Shown: one piece after another, positions 33,835-40,983 of the stretch | Layout: each line of letters starts with the position of its first letter | Numbering within the stretch: position 1 is the first letter of the stretch | Source of the DNA: Arthrobacter sp. PAMC 25486 | Lineage (GTDB): Bacteria > Actinomycetota > Actinomycetes > Actinomycetales > Micrococcaceae | DNA: 64,000 nucleotides | Reading direction: 5' to 3' | Assembly: GCF_000785535.1 (NCBI RefSeq) | Contig: NZ_CP007595.1 | Location: 2,998,439 to 3,062,438 of the forward strand | Position numbers and translations under genes: made by a program | The notes under the pieces: generated by a model | Told to the model about the DNA's origin: nothing | What the model saw: only the letters and a program-made list of their open reading frames with translations | Database searches by the model: none

Positions 33835-34014
33835 ATGACCGCTTCTGGGGGAGTGGCGTTGCATGCAGCGCCGGAGACGCTTTTTGAAGCCTTACGCCGC
33901 TTGAGGCAGGTTTTGGAGGCTGAAATTGCATTTTTGGAGGATGCCGGGCCGGTCCGCCCACAGGAGGCAGCCGATCGCGACATGAGGGGTATCTGGCCCA
34001 TGCGGACACCCTAA
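33835..34014 (+). CDS. Small hypothetical protein, 59 residues
   Basis: MTASGGVALHAAPETLFEAL then RRLRQVLEAEIAFLEDAGPV, an amphipathic helix, ending WPMRTP. GGAAAGAAGG lies upstream of the ATG. No family is recognised and nothing co-transcribed is obvious; the large surface protein starts 149 nt later on the same strand. Codon use is GC-rich at third positions as expected for a real gene, but the evidence is thin. Confidence 0.4.
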   Translation: MTASGGVALHAAPETLFEALRRLRQVLEAEIAFLEDAGPVRPQEAADRDMRGIWPMRTP

Positions 34015-34163
34015 AACGTGTGCGGATCCGCGGCACAGCCGATCTGCACATGTATCGGTTCCGTTGACTCGGGACCAAATGCTTTTCAGCTGCCATTCCT
34101 GGGGGATGGCAGCTGAACTGCGATTACCACCATGAATTCTTAATGACACGGAAGGATTTGGCA

Positions 34164-36740
34164 ATGGCCAAATTAAGGCAACCGGCACTCATGCGAGTGG
34201 CTGGTGGGGTGCTGGCAACAGCAGTTGTAGGTCTCGGAATAACTGCAGTGGCGTTGTCGCCGGTGCAGGCAGCAACCGGCGCACCGGAACGCATTACGCA
34301 GACTTTTTCCGGCACGAGGGGCACGGCGTTCACGGTTCCGGATGGTGTCACCTCACTTGCAGTCCAAGTCAACGGTGCTGCTGGCGGCAGCGGAACTGAC
34401 ATCAGTTTCGATTTAGGTCCCATCGGACTGCCAGACTTCAAACTGACCGGAGACGGCCGTGGCGGACGCGGGGCGAGTGTCACGGCAAATCTGCCCGTAA
34501 CCCCTGGACAGGTGTTGACGATGTTTGGGGCAACCATGGGAGGTCCAGTCGGCAGTCGACACAAACCTGCCGAGGGCGGTGCTGGCTGGGGAACTGGCGG
34601 CGCCGGCAACACTGGCTCGCTGGGCGGCAAGGCCGGTGCCGGCGGTGGCGGCGCCGGTGCAATCGTGGCCGGCACCACTCCATTGGTGGTCGCAGGTGGT
34701 GGTGGCGGCGGAGGAGGGCGCGGAGCAGCCTTCGCCTGGTGCTACGGTGGCCACGGCGGCGAGTCCGGCGCTGTGGGCCAACGGGGCTACAGCGCCTCCG
34801 GAGTCTGCCTTGGCGAGGGTGCCGGCGGCGCCAGCAGTGGCGGAGCACGCCATGGCGGCGAGGGCGGCAACGCCGCCAATTCCTCCAGTGGTGGGGGTGG
34901 CGGTGGCGGCGGTGCTGGCTACACTGTTTCCGGCAATGGCGGTGGCGGGGGCAGGGCTGGAGGCGCAGGCGGTGGCGGCGGTGCAGCCGGTTCCAGCTTT
35001 GCAGGGACCTCGGCAACAGATGTCAATAAAATGACCAGCAACTATTTTGGCAACGGCAATGTCAAAGTCAGCTACACGATCGACACCACCACTTCCCTGG
35101 TTGCCAGCCCGAGTCCTGCATTTGTGGGGCAGACGATTGACTACACCGTCAATACGGTGGTTGCCGGCACCGCGACGCCTGTAGACGGACCCTTCGCCTT
35201 GTACGCCGGGGCTTGTGGCAGCGACACGGTGTTGGGTAGCGGTTCACTGACCAACGGATCCGCCACCATCTCCGGACCTGCTACCGATGAAGTGTGCGCC
35301 AGCTTCAGCGCAGTAGGCGCATACAACGCCTCCGAAGGCAATGCCTCGGTGGCCACACAACTGGCAGCCACGGCGACATCCGTAGAATTGCCCGGCGCCA
35401 TGACATATGGTGACCCTGCGTTCGCAGACATCTCCGTGACGTCGTCAGAGAACACCTGGACGGTGCCCGCCGGCGTGGTTCAATACTCCGTGGATGGCGG
35501 CGATTCCCAGACGGCAACTCTCGGCACGGACGGCACCGTACGTGTTCCACTTCCCCTGTTGAACGCCGGGACACACACCATGACTGCCAGCTACTCCGGC
35601 GATACGTCGTTCAACCAATCTTCGGGCGAGGCCTCCAACACGGTGGCGGCTGTGGGAACCGGCCTGAATCTGGAATCGTCGCTGAATCCTTCAAACGTGG
35701 GACAGGAAACGGTCCTAACCGCCACGGTAACCACCAATCAGCCCATATTGACAGCCGAGGGTGACCCAGGCGAAGAAGCCCGGGAACAGGATGTTGACCC
35801 CGCCATGATCCCTAACGGTGACGTCGAGTTCAGCGTGGAAGGCGAAGCTATTGGATCGGCGGCACTCGTCGATGGCGTGGCGACATTGCCTGTCAGCGAA
35901 CTATTGGCCGGAACCCATTCGGTGACGGCGTTCTACGCCGCCACCGGGAATTTTGGCCCATCTGAAAGCACTCAACTCGAGCAACTGGTAAACAAGCTGC
36001 CCACCACCGTTGGTGTGAGTGTATCGCCGAGCACGGGCATGCTTGGCGATACCGTTTCAGCCATTGCAAACATTGACGGCGCCGAAGAAGGTCTGCTCCT
36101 CTCTGGTTCAGTGCAGTTCAGTGTTTCCGGAACGGAAGCAGGTTCGCCAGTTGAGATCGTCAAGGGCCAAGCCAGCCTGGAACTCAAGGGCCTTCCGGTT
36201 GGCAACAACGTTGTCACAGCTATTTACAGTGGCGATGCAAACTACTTGGGATCAGAGGCGCCAGGGCAGACGATAGTTATCTCTGCAAAGCCTGTGCCGA
36301 CCGAGAAGCCGGATCCCAAACCGACGGATGATGCAAAGCCGGAGCCGGATCCCAAGCCGACGGATGATGCAAAGCCGGAGCCGACGCCGACCGATGATGC
36401 AAAGCCGGAGCCGACGCCGACCGATGATGCAAAGCCGACGCCGGATCCCAAACCGACGCAGGGCGTAAACCCGACGCTGAACCCTGTACCGACTGCTGAG
36501 CCGCAGGCCACGGATGGCGCGATGCCCGTGCAGACGACAGAGGCAACAAAGCCTCTTGAGTCGACCACTCAGGCACCCTCACTGTCGGTCAAGCCCACAG
36601 CCACCAACACCACCACAACCAAGGTGCTGGCCAATACCGGCGCCAATGGTGGGGGACTGGCGGTCGGGGCACTGAGCCTGCTGGGACTGGGTGTGGCGCT
36701 GGTACTGGCGCAACGCCGTCGTGCATCAGCAAAGCACTAA
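34164..36740 (+). CDS. Large glycine-rich, Ig-repeat surface protein with LAxTG anchor
   Basis: 858 residues from ATG 34164, preferred over ATG 34143 because GGAAGG lies 8-9 nt upstream. It has a signal peptide (MRVAGGVLATAVVGLGITAV, cleavage near VQA-AT), then a Gly-rich lectin-like domain (to about 290) with runs of six to eight glycines. Four Ig-like modules of about 90 residues follow, each ending like AGTHTMTASYSGDTSF. A Pro-rich stalk comes next, with five imperfect PTDDAKPEP-type repeats. At the end is LANTG, a hydrophobic helix and RRR. LAxTG is recognised by class E sortases. Likely a cell-wall adhesin. GC and repeat slippage in the stalk suggest length variation. Confidence 0.88.
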   Translation: MAKLRQPALMRVAGGVLATAVVGLGITAVALSPVQAATGAPERITQTFSGTRGTAFTVPDGVTSLAVQVNGAAGGSGTDISFDLGPIGLPDFKLTGDGRGGRGASVTANLPVTPGQVLTMFGATMGGPVGSRHKPAEGGAGWGTGGAGNTGSLGGKAGAGGGGAGAIVAGTTPLVVAGGGGGGGGRGAAFAWCYGGHGGESGAVGQRGYSASGVCLGEGAGGASSGGARHGGEGGNAANSSSGGGGGGGGAGYTVSGNGGGGGRAGGAGGGGGAAGSSFAGTSATDVNKMTSNYFGNGNVKVSYTIDTTTSLVASPSPAFVGQTIDYTVNTVVAGTATPVDGPFALYAGACGSDTVLGSGSLTNGSATISGPATDEVCASFSAVGAYNASEGNASVATQLAATATSVELPGAMTYGDPAFADISVTSSENTWTVPAGVVQYSVDGGDSQTATLGTDGTVRVPLPLLNAGTHTMTASYSGDTSFNQSSGEASNTVAAVGTGLNLESSLNPSNVGQETVLTATVTTNQPILTAEGDPGEEAREQDVDPAMIPNGDVEFSVEGEAIGSAALVDGVATLPVSELLAGTHSVTAFYAATGNFGPSESTQLEQLVNKLPTTVGVSVSPSTGMLGDTVSAIANIDGAEEGLLLSGSVQFSVSGTEAGSPVEIVKGQASLELKGLPVGNNVVTAIYSGDANYLGSEAPGQTIVISAKPVPTEKPDPKPTDDAKPEPDPKPTDDAKPEPTPTDDAKPEPTPTDDAKPTPDPKPTQGVNPTLNPVPTAEPQATDGAMPVQTTEATKPLESTTQAPSLSVKPTATNTTTTKVLANTGANGGGLAVGALSLLGLGVALVLAQRRRASAKH
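36310..36465 (+). repeat. Tandem coding repeat in the surface protein stalk
   Basis: GATCCCAA(A/G)CCGACGGATG and GAGCCGACGCCGACCGATGA units recur, encoding PTDDAKPEP repeats. The two central 30-nt units are identical, a sign of recent slippage. Confidence 0.85.
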
Positions 36741-36767
36741 CCAAGGTGGCGAAAACGGCATGAAGTG

Positions 36768-36803
36768 ACCGGCACGGAAGATGATTCCGTGCCGGTTGCC
36801 TGC
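36768..36803 (+). terminator. Hairpin after the surface protein gene
   Basis: ACCGGCACGGAA (36768-36779) and TTCCGTGCCGGT (36785-36796) form a perfect 12-bp stem with a 5-nt loop. Only a weak T-rich tail (TGCCTGCTTT) follows. Confidence 0.75.
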
Positions 36804-36991
36804 TTTGGGGACGCGTGTGGTAAGCCAATTAGCACAATCGCCCCGATTGCAACTAGACTGGGTAGGCGCTAGGTGGCGCGGAGCGTGTGCAATTGCTCCG
36901 GTTTGCGGTGATTATCCTCCCGCAGGCCGGTAGTTAGGGGCTCAAGTTGCGTGCATTCGGGTATTCGCCGGACGGGCACTTTCCTTCCTTC

Positions 36992-37010
36992 ATGAAAATG
37001 TTGTTTGGGA
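36992..37010 (+). promoter_or_regulatory. Possible Zur half-site upstream of the Cys-less ribosomal operon
   Basis: TGAAAATG at 36992, preceded by TTCA, resembles the left half of the actinobacterial Zur site (TGAAAATGATTTTCA), but the right half is poor. It lies about 90 nt upstream of rpmB. Apart from the terminator and this half-site, I see nothing in 36741-37092. Confidence 0.3.
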
Positions 37011-37092
37011 ATGATGCTGTCCAAGGGCGGACGTCGCCTAATCGCACGGTTTACACCAGTGAACCGTATCCACATATTTATTAGGAGTGATC

Positions 37093-37329
37093 ATGGCAGC
37101 ACACTGCCAGGTGACCGGAGCCGAGCCGGGCTTTGGACATAGCATTTCGCACTCGCACCGCCGCAACAAGCGCCGGTTCGATCCGAACATCCAGAAGAAG
37201 CGCTACTGGGTACCGTCCTTGCGCCGCAACGTCACGTTGCAGCTGTCCGTCAAGGGCATCAAGACCATCGACGTCCGCGGCATTGACGCAGTCGTTGCCG
37301 AAATTCTGGCTCGTGGGGTGAAGCTCTAG
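37093..37329 (+). CDS. rpmB: 50S ribosomal protein L28, Cys-poor form
   Basis: 78 residues: [40 protein letters not shown] and [20 protein letters not shown]. It lacks the CxxC pairs of the zinc-binding L28 and is of the zinc-independent type. AGGAG precedes the ATG at 37093. First gene of an L28-L33-S14 operon, an arrangement known from zinc-regulated alternative ribosomal protein sets in actinobacteria. Whether a second, zinc-binding copy exists elsewhere cannot be seen here. Confidence 0.97.
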   Translation: MAAHCQVTGAEPGFGHSISHSHRRNKRRFDPNIQKKRYWVPSLRRNVTLQLSVKGIKTIDVRGIDAVVAEILARGVKL

Positions 37330-37496
37330 TGGCAAAAGACAGGGACGTTCGTCCGATCATCAAGCTGAAGAGCACCGCGGGTACCGGTTTCACGTACGTG
37401 ACCCGCAAGAACCGTCGTAACACTCCGGACCGTTTGGTCCTGAAGAAGTACGATCCCAAGATCCGTCAGCACGTCGAATTCCGAGAGGAGCGCTAA
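37329..37496 (+). CDS. rpmG: 50S ribosomal protein L33, Cys-less form
   Basis: 55 residues starting at a GTG that overlaps the rpmB stop: [40 protein letters not shown] and [15 protein letters not shown]. The zinc ribbon cysteines of the C+ form are replaced, so it does not bind zinc. Standard length. Confidence 0.96.
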   Translation: MAKDRDVRPIIKLKSTAGTGFTYVTRKNRRNTPDRLVLKKYDPKIRQHVEFREER

Positions 37497-37500
37497 GACT

Positions 37501-37806
37501 ATGGCTAAGAAGTCCATGATCGCGAAGAACGAGCAGCGCAAGGTCATCGTAGAGCGTTACGCCGAGAAGCGTCTCGCCCTGAAGAAGGCCCTCGTTAACC
37601 CGGCCTCCACCGACGAAGAGCGCGAAGCGGCCCGCCTGGGCCTGCAGAAGCTTCCCCGCAACGCCTCACCGGTACGCGTTCGCAACCGCGACGCCATCGA
37701 CGGCCGCCCGCGTGGAACGCTCCAGAAGTTCGGCATCTCCCGTGTACGCTTCCGCAAGATGGCGCACGCTGGCGAACTGCCCGGCATCAAGAAGTCCAGC
37801 TGGTAA
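37501..37806 (+). CDS. rpsN: 30S ribosomal protein S14, long zinc-independent form
   Basis: 101 residues: [20 protein letters not shown] ... [20 protein letters not shown] and [20 protein letters not shown]. The long C- form of S14 (about 101 residues) lacks the CxxC-CxxC zinc finger of the 61-residue form. It begins 4 nt after the rpmG stop and ends before a strong terminator. Unlike many zinc-regulated clusters, no rpsR (S18) follows. Confidence 0.97.
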   Translation: MAKKSMIAKNEQRKVIVERYAEKRLALKKALVNPASTDEEREAARLGLQKLPRNASPVRVRNRDAIDGRPRGTLQKFGISRVRFRKMAHAGELPGIKKSSW

Positions 37807-37824
37807 TCACTGATTTCCGGTTGT

Positions 37825-37859
37825 AAAAGGGCGGTGACCTTCGGGTTGCCGCCCTTTTT
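37825..37859 (+). terminator. Rho-independent terminator after rpsN
   Basis: AAAAGGGCGG (37825-37834) pairs with CCGCCCTTTT (37849-37858) and is followed by further T, 19 nt after the rpsN stop. Confidence 0.92.
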
Positions 37860-37950
37860 GCTGCCCTTTTGCGGGTCCGCTTCACGCAGTTACGCGTGCC
37901 GGATTGCGCCTTGGCCACGTTTGCAGTGGCCACCGCACTCCCTGCTGGTG

Positions 37951-38010
37951 AAGTACGACGGCGGGAGGTCGCCCTGTTCGACAGGTGACCGCTCGCCGCC
38001 GTGCTTTAAG
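37951..38010. repeat. KHDGG palindrome family, long-loop degenerate copy
   Basis: AAGTACGACGGCGGGAGG and CGCTCGCCGCCGTGCTTTAA are separated by an enlarged loop that contains its own short palindrome (TCGACAGGTGACCGC). The rest of the 37860-38190 interval shows no gene. Confidence 0.5.
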
Positions 38011-38190
38011 CCTGAGTCCCGGCGTTCAAACGGAGGAGGCCCGGCCGTGGAATGGCTGTCCGAGGCCCCCGAAACGCTCGGCTGAGAGCGAAATAACCCT
38101 AGAATCCGGGGAATTTTCCTCGTAAAACGCCGAAAAACACCGAAATTTACCGGAAACGCGCGGAATTGCTGGTAAGTTCGCTAGCAGTGG

Positions 38191-38218
38191 TTGACACGCA
38201 ACCGCGTGGAATTAGATT
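38191..38218 (+). promoter_or_regulatory. Sigma-70-type promoter of the HU gene
   Basis: TTGACA at 38191-38196 and TAGATT at 38213-38218 are spaced 16 bp, 25 nt ahead of the ATG. A consensus -35 is rare in this window and fits a highly expressed gene. Confidence 0.75.
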
Positions 38219-38242
38219 CACTTGACGTCCAGGAGGACAAAC

Positions 38243-38524
38243 ATGGCTAAGAACCGTAGCGAACTGGTTGCTGAAGTTGCTGCAAAGGCTGAGACCAGCC
38301 AGACAGCAGTAAACGGCGTTTTGGATGCACTCTTCTCCGTATTCGAGAGCTCCGTTGCCGCTGGCGAAAAGATCACCATCCCGGGCTGGCTCTCCATCGA
38401 GCGCACCGACCGTGCAGCACGCACCGGCCGCAACCCCCAGACCGGCGAGACCATCCAGATTGCGGCAGGCCACAGCGTCAAGCTGTCCGCCGGCTCCAAG
38501 CTGAAGGCTGCTGTCAAGAAGTAA
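38243..38524 (+). CDS. hup: HU family nucleoid DNA-binding protein
   Basis: 93 residues from ATG 38243, with AGGAGG upstream. MAKNRSELVAEVAAKAETSQ, GEKITIPGWLSIERTDRAAR, TGRNPQTGETIQIAAG and KLKAAVKK are standard HU. It is the short HU form, without the long Lys/Ala-rich tail of mycobacterial HupB. It bends and compacts DNA as a dimer. Flanked by a strong promoter and terminator. Confidence 0.97.
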   Translation: MAKNRSELVAEVAAKAETSQTAVNGVLDALFSVFESSVAAGEKITIPGWLSIERTDRAARTGRNPQTGETIQIAAGHSVKLSAGSKLKAAVKK

Positions 38525-38543
38525 TCTTCTTTACAAAAGCATG

Positions 38544-38585
38544 CGTGAAGGCGGTCCCCGAAAGGGTGGCCGCCTTCACGTTTTA
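38544..38585 (+). terminator. Rho-independent terminator after hup
   Basis: CGTGAAGGCGG (38544-38554) and CCGCCTTCACG (38570-38580) pair exactly, followed by TTTTAAA. Confidence 0.93.
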
Positions 38586-38673
38586 AACGGCGCAGCCGGG
38601 GGGACCGGGGGCGGCCCGTTCCTGTGAGCTCCCTGATTCGCACTAAGTTCATCGGGTGCGGGAGAATAATGGT

Positions 38674-40983
38674 GTGCCACCTGTAGATTCTTCCCCAGCC
38701 ACCACCGTCCGCACTGCTCCGGCCTCGCCGGAGCACAGCTTTGCCAACGGCATTCGCAGCCGCTGGTGGTGGTTGGGACTGGCAGCGGCCATGGCCGCCG
38801 TCGTGATTTCACTGCTGTGGACGGGCGCCACGGCCGTCTCTGAACTGGCCGACCCGGGCTCGTTCACCCGGTGGGGCCTGCCCCTGGTCACCACCCTCCA
38901 CAACCTGGCCCTGTCCACAGTGGTCGGCGCGCTCGTGTTTGCCGTGGTGATTCTGCCCAAGGACCTGAAGGCGCACCGGCCGCGCAGCGCCAGCCAGAAG
39001 CACGACGCCGCTAAGCGCGCTCCGGTGCCGGAGCACCCCGCGTTCACCCGTGCCATGACGCTGGCCATGGTGGGCGGCGGGGTCTGGACCGTGTCGGCCA
39101 TCGGCGTGCTGGTGCTGACGTACTCCAGCATTTCCGGGCTGCCGCTGGCCGGCACCTCCGATTACACCAACATGCTGGTGTTCTTCATGACCGAACTGCC
39201 CGTGGGGCAGGCCTGGCTGATGATCACCATCATTGCCGCCGTCGTGACCACCCTGGTGATCGGTGTGCGGAACATCAGCGGACTGGCCGTGCCCCTGGTG
39301 CTGGCCATGCTGTCCTTCATTCCACAGGCCCTGATTGGCCACTCCGCCTCCAGCGCCGATCACAAAGGCGCCGTGAACTCGCTGTTCCTGCACGTCACGG
39401 GTGCGTCGCTGTGGGTTGGCGGCATCATCGTCCTGGTGGTGGTGTCCGGAGTCCTCGGGCGCATCACCGCCCAAACGCTCAAGCGTTTCTCGGCCCTGGC
39501 CATCTTTGCCTTTGCCGGGGTGGCAGGCTCGGGCGTCATCAACGGCGCCATCCGCATCACCAACTGGCATGACCTGTTCTACTCCTCCTACGGCCAGCTG
39601 CTGCTGGCAAAGTTTGCTGCCACGGTGGTGCTGGGCATCATCGGCTACATGCACCGCGAGTGGATCATTCCCCGCCTGGAGGGCGGGGCAAAGAAGGGCG
39701 GCTCTGCGAGCACCCGCCGCCTGCTCTGGCAGCTGATCTTTGTGGAGCTGCTGGTCATGGGCGCCGTCAGCGGCATCGCCGTGGCTCTGGGCCGCTCCGC
39801 GCCGCCGCAGTCGCGCGAGCTGTCCCAGGAAGCACTCACCCCCGCACAAATCCTCACCGGTTACCCGCTGCCGCCGGAACTTGAGTTCTCCCGCTGGTTC
39901 ACCGAGTGGCGCATGGACTGGCTGTGGGTGGCGTTTGCCGTCCTGGCCGGTGCCGCCTACCTCGTCGGCATTATGAAACTGCGCCGCCGCGGGGATTCCT
40001 GGTCGGTGCTGCGCAGCATCTCCTGGTTCGTCGGCCTGCTGGCACTTGTCTACATCACCTCCGGTGGCCCCGCGGTCTACGGTGCCGTCACGTTCAGCGC
40101 CCACATGGTGGAGCACATGGCGCTGATGGCGATCGCTCCGCTGTTCCTGGCCCTGGGCTCACCCATCTCCCTGGCCCTGCAGGCGTTGGCGCCCCGCCGG
40201 GACGGTTCCCGCGGCATCCGTGAATGGATCCTTGTGCTGGTGCACTCCAAGTACTCCAAGGTCATCACACACCCGCTCTTCGCCGCAGCCAACTTCTCCG
40301 GCAGCCTGATCTTGTTCTACTACTCGCCGGCATTCAACCTGGCCATGAAATACCATGTGGGCCACGAGCTGATGATCGTGCACTTCTCGCTGACCGGCTA
40401 CATCTTCGTCCAAAGCATGATCGGCGCAGACCCCCTCCCCACCCGCGCACCCTACCCGCTGAGGTTGCTCCTACTGTTGGCCACCATGGCCTTCCACGCG
40501 TTCTTTGGCGTCTCACTCATGATGTCCACGTCGCTGCTCTCGGGCGAGTACTTTGGAAACATGGGCCGGCCCTGGGGCGACAGCGCCATGGTTGACCAGC
40601 AAACCGCCGGCGGCATTGCGTGGGGCGTCGGTGAATTCCCCACACTGCTGATCGCCCTGGGCGTCGCCTACATGTGGTCAAAATCCGATGCGCGCGAGAC
40701 CAAGCGCAACGATCGGGCGGCTGACAGGAATAAGGACGCCGACCTGAATGCTTACAATGACATGTTCGCCCAATTGGCAGCCCGCGATGCGGCAATGGTT
40801 TCCGCCCAGAGCGGCCCTGCCCTGCCGCATCTGCACAAGCCCCATGAGAAGCACGACGGCGGCCAGCCCGCCCCAGCTTCCCTCGGCACCGCCGCAGGCG
40901 GCCCCGCAGCAGACGGCGCCCCCGCAGGGCAACATGAACAGCAACCCGCCGAGCACGGCGCCGAGCAAGGAGAAGCGAACTAG
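38674..40983 (+). CDS. CopD/CtaG fusion membrane protein (copper handling, cytochrome oxidase assembly)
   Basis: 769 residues from GTG 38674, chosen because GGGAG lies 9 nt upstream; GTG 38656 lacks a site. The N-terminal half has about nine helices with a CopD-type copper-uptake domain (SLWVGGIIVLVVVSGVLGRI). The C-terminal half is a CtaG/caa3-assembly domain (FSAHMVEHMALMAIAPLFLA, SLTGYIFVQSMIGADPLP). The fusion is typical of actinobacteria. The polar tail contains HEKHDGGQPAP, encoded by an arm of the dispersed palindrome (40847-40862), and ends PAEHGAEQGEAN. Likely supplies copper to cytochrome oxidase. Confidence 0.92.
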   Translation: MPPVDSSPATTVRTAPASPEHSFANGIRSRWWWLGLAAAMAAVVISLLWTGATAVSELADPGSFTRWGLPLVTTLHNLALSTVVGALVFAVVILPKDLKAHRPRSASQKHDAAKRAPVPEHPAFTRAMTLAMVGGGVWTVSAIGVLVLTYSSISGLPLAGTSDYTNMLVFFMTELPVGQAWLMITIIAAVVTTLVIGVRNISGLAVPLVLAMLSFIPQALIGHSASSADHKGAVNSLFLHVTGASLWVGGIIVLVVVSGVLGRITAQTLKRFSALAIFAFAGVAGSGVINGAIRITNWHDLFYSSYGQLLLAKFAATVVLGIIGYMHREWIIPRLEGGAKKGGSASTRRLLWQLIFVELLVMGAVSGIAVALGRSAPPQSRELSQEALTPAQILTGYPLPPELEFSRWFTEWRMDWLWVAFAVLAGAAYLVGIMKLRRRGDSWSVLRSISWFVGLLALVYITSGGPAVYGAVTFSAHMVEHMALMAIAPLFLALGSPISLALQALAPRRDGSRGIREWILVLVHSKYSKVITHPLFAAANFSGSLILFYYSPAFNLAMKYHVGHELMIVHFSLTGYIFVQSMIGADPLPTRAPYPLRLLLLLATMAFHAFFGVSLMMSTSLLSGEYFGNMGRPWGDSAMVDQQTAGGIAWGVGEFPTLLIALGVAYMWSKSDARETKRNDRAADRNKDADLNAYNDMFAQLAARDAAMVSAQSGPALPHLHKPHEKHDGGQPAPASLGTAAGGPAADGAPAGQHEQQPAEHGAEQGEAN

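Noticed and set aside
37834..38085. 83-codon open frame after rpsN
   Set aside because: Begins inside the terminator, spans a repeat copy, and has no ribosome site or recognisable sequence.
38809..40116. 435-codon minus-strand open frame opposite the CopD/CtaG gene
   Set aside because: Antisense to a well-defined membrane protein; His/Gln/Gly-rich composition typical of shadow frames.
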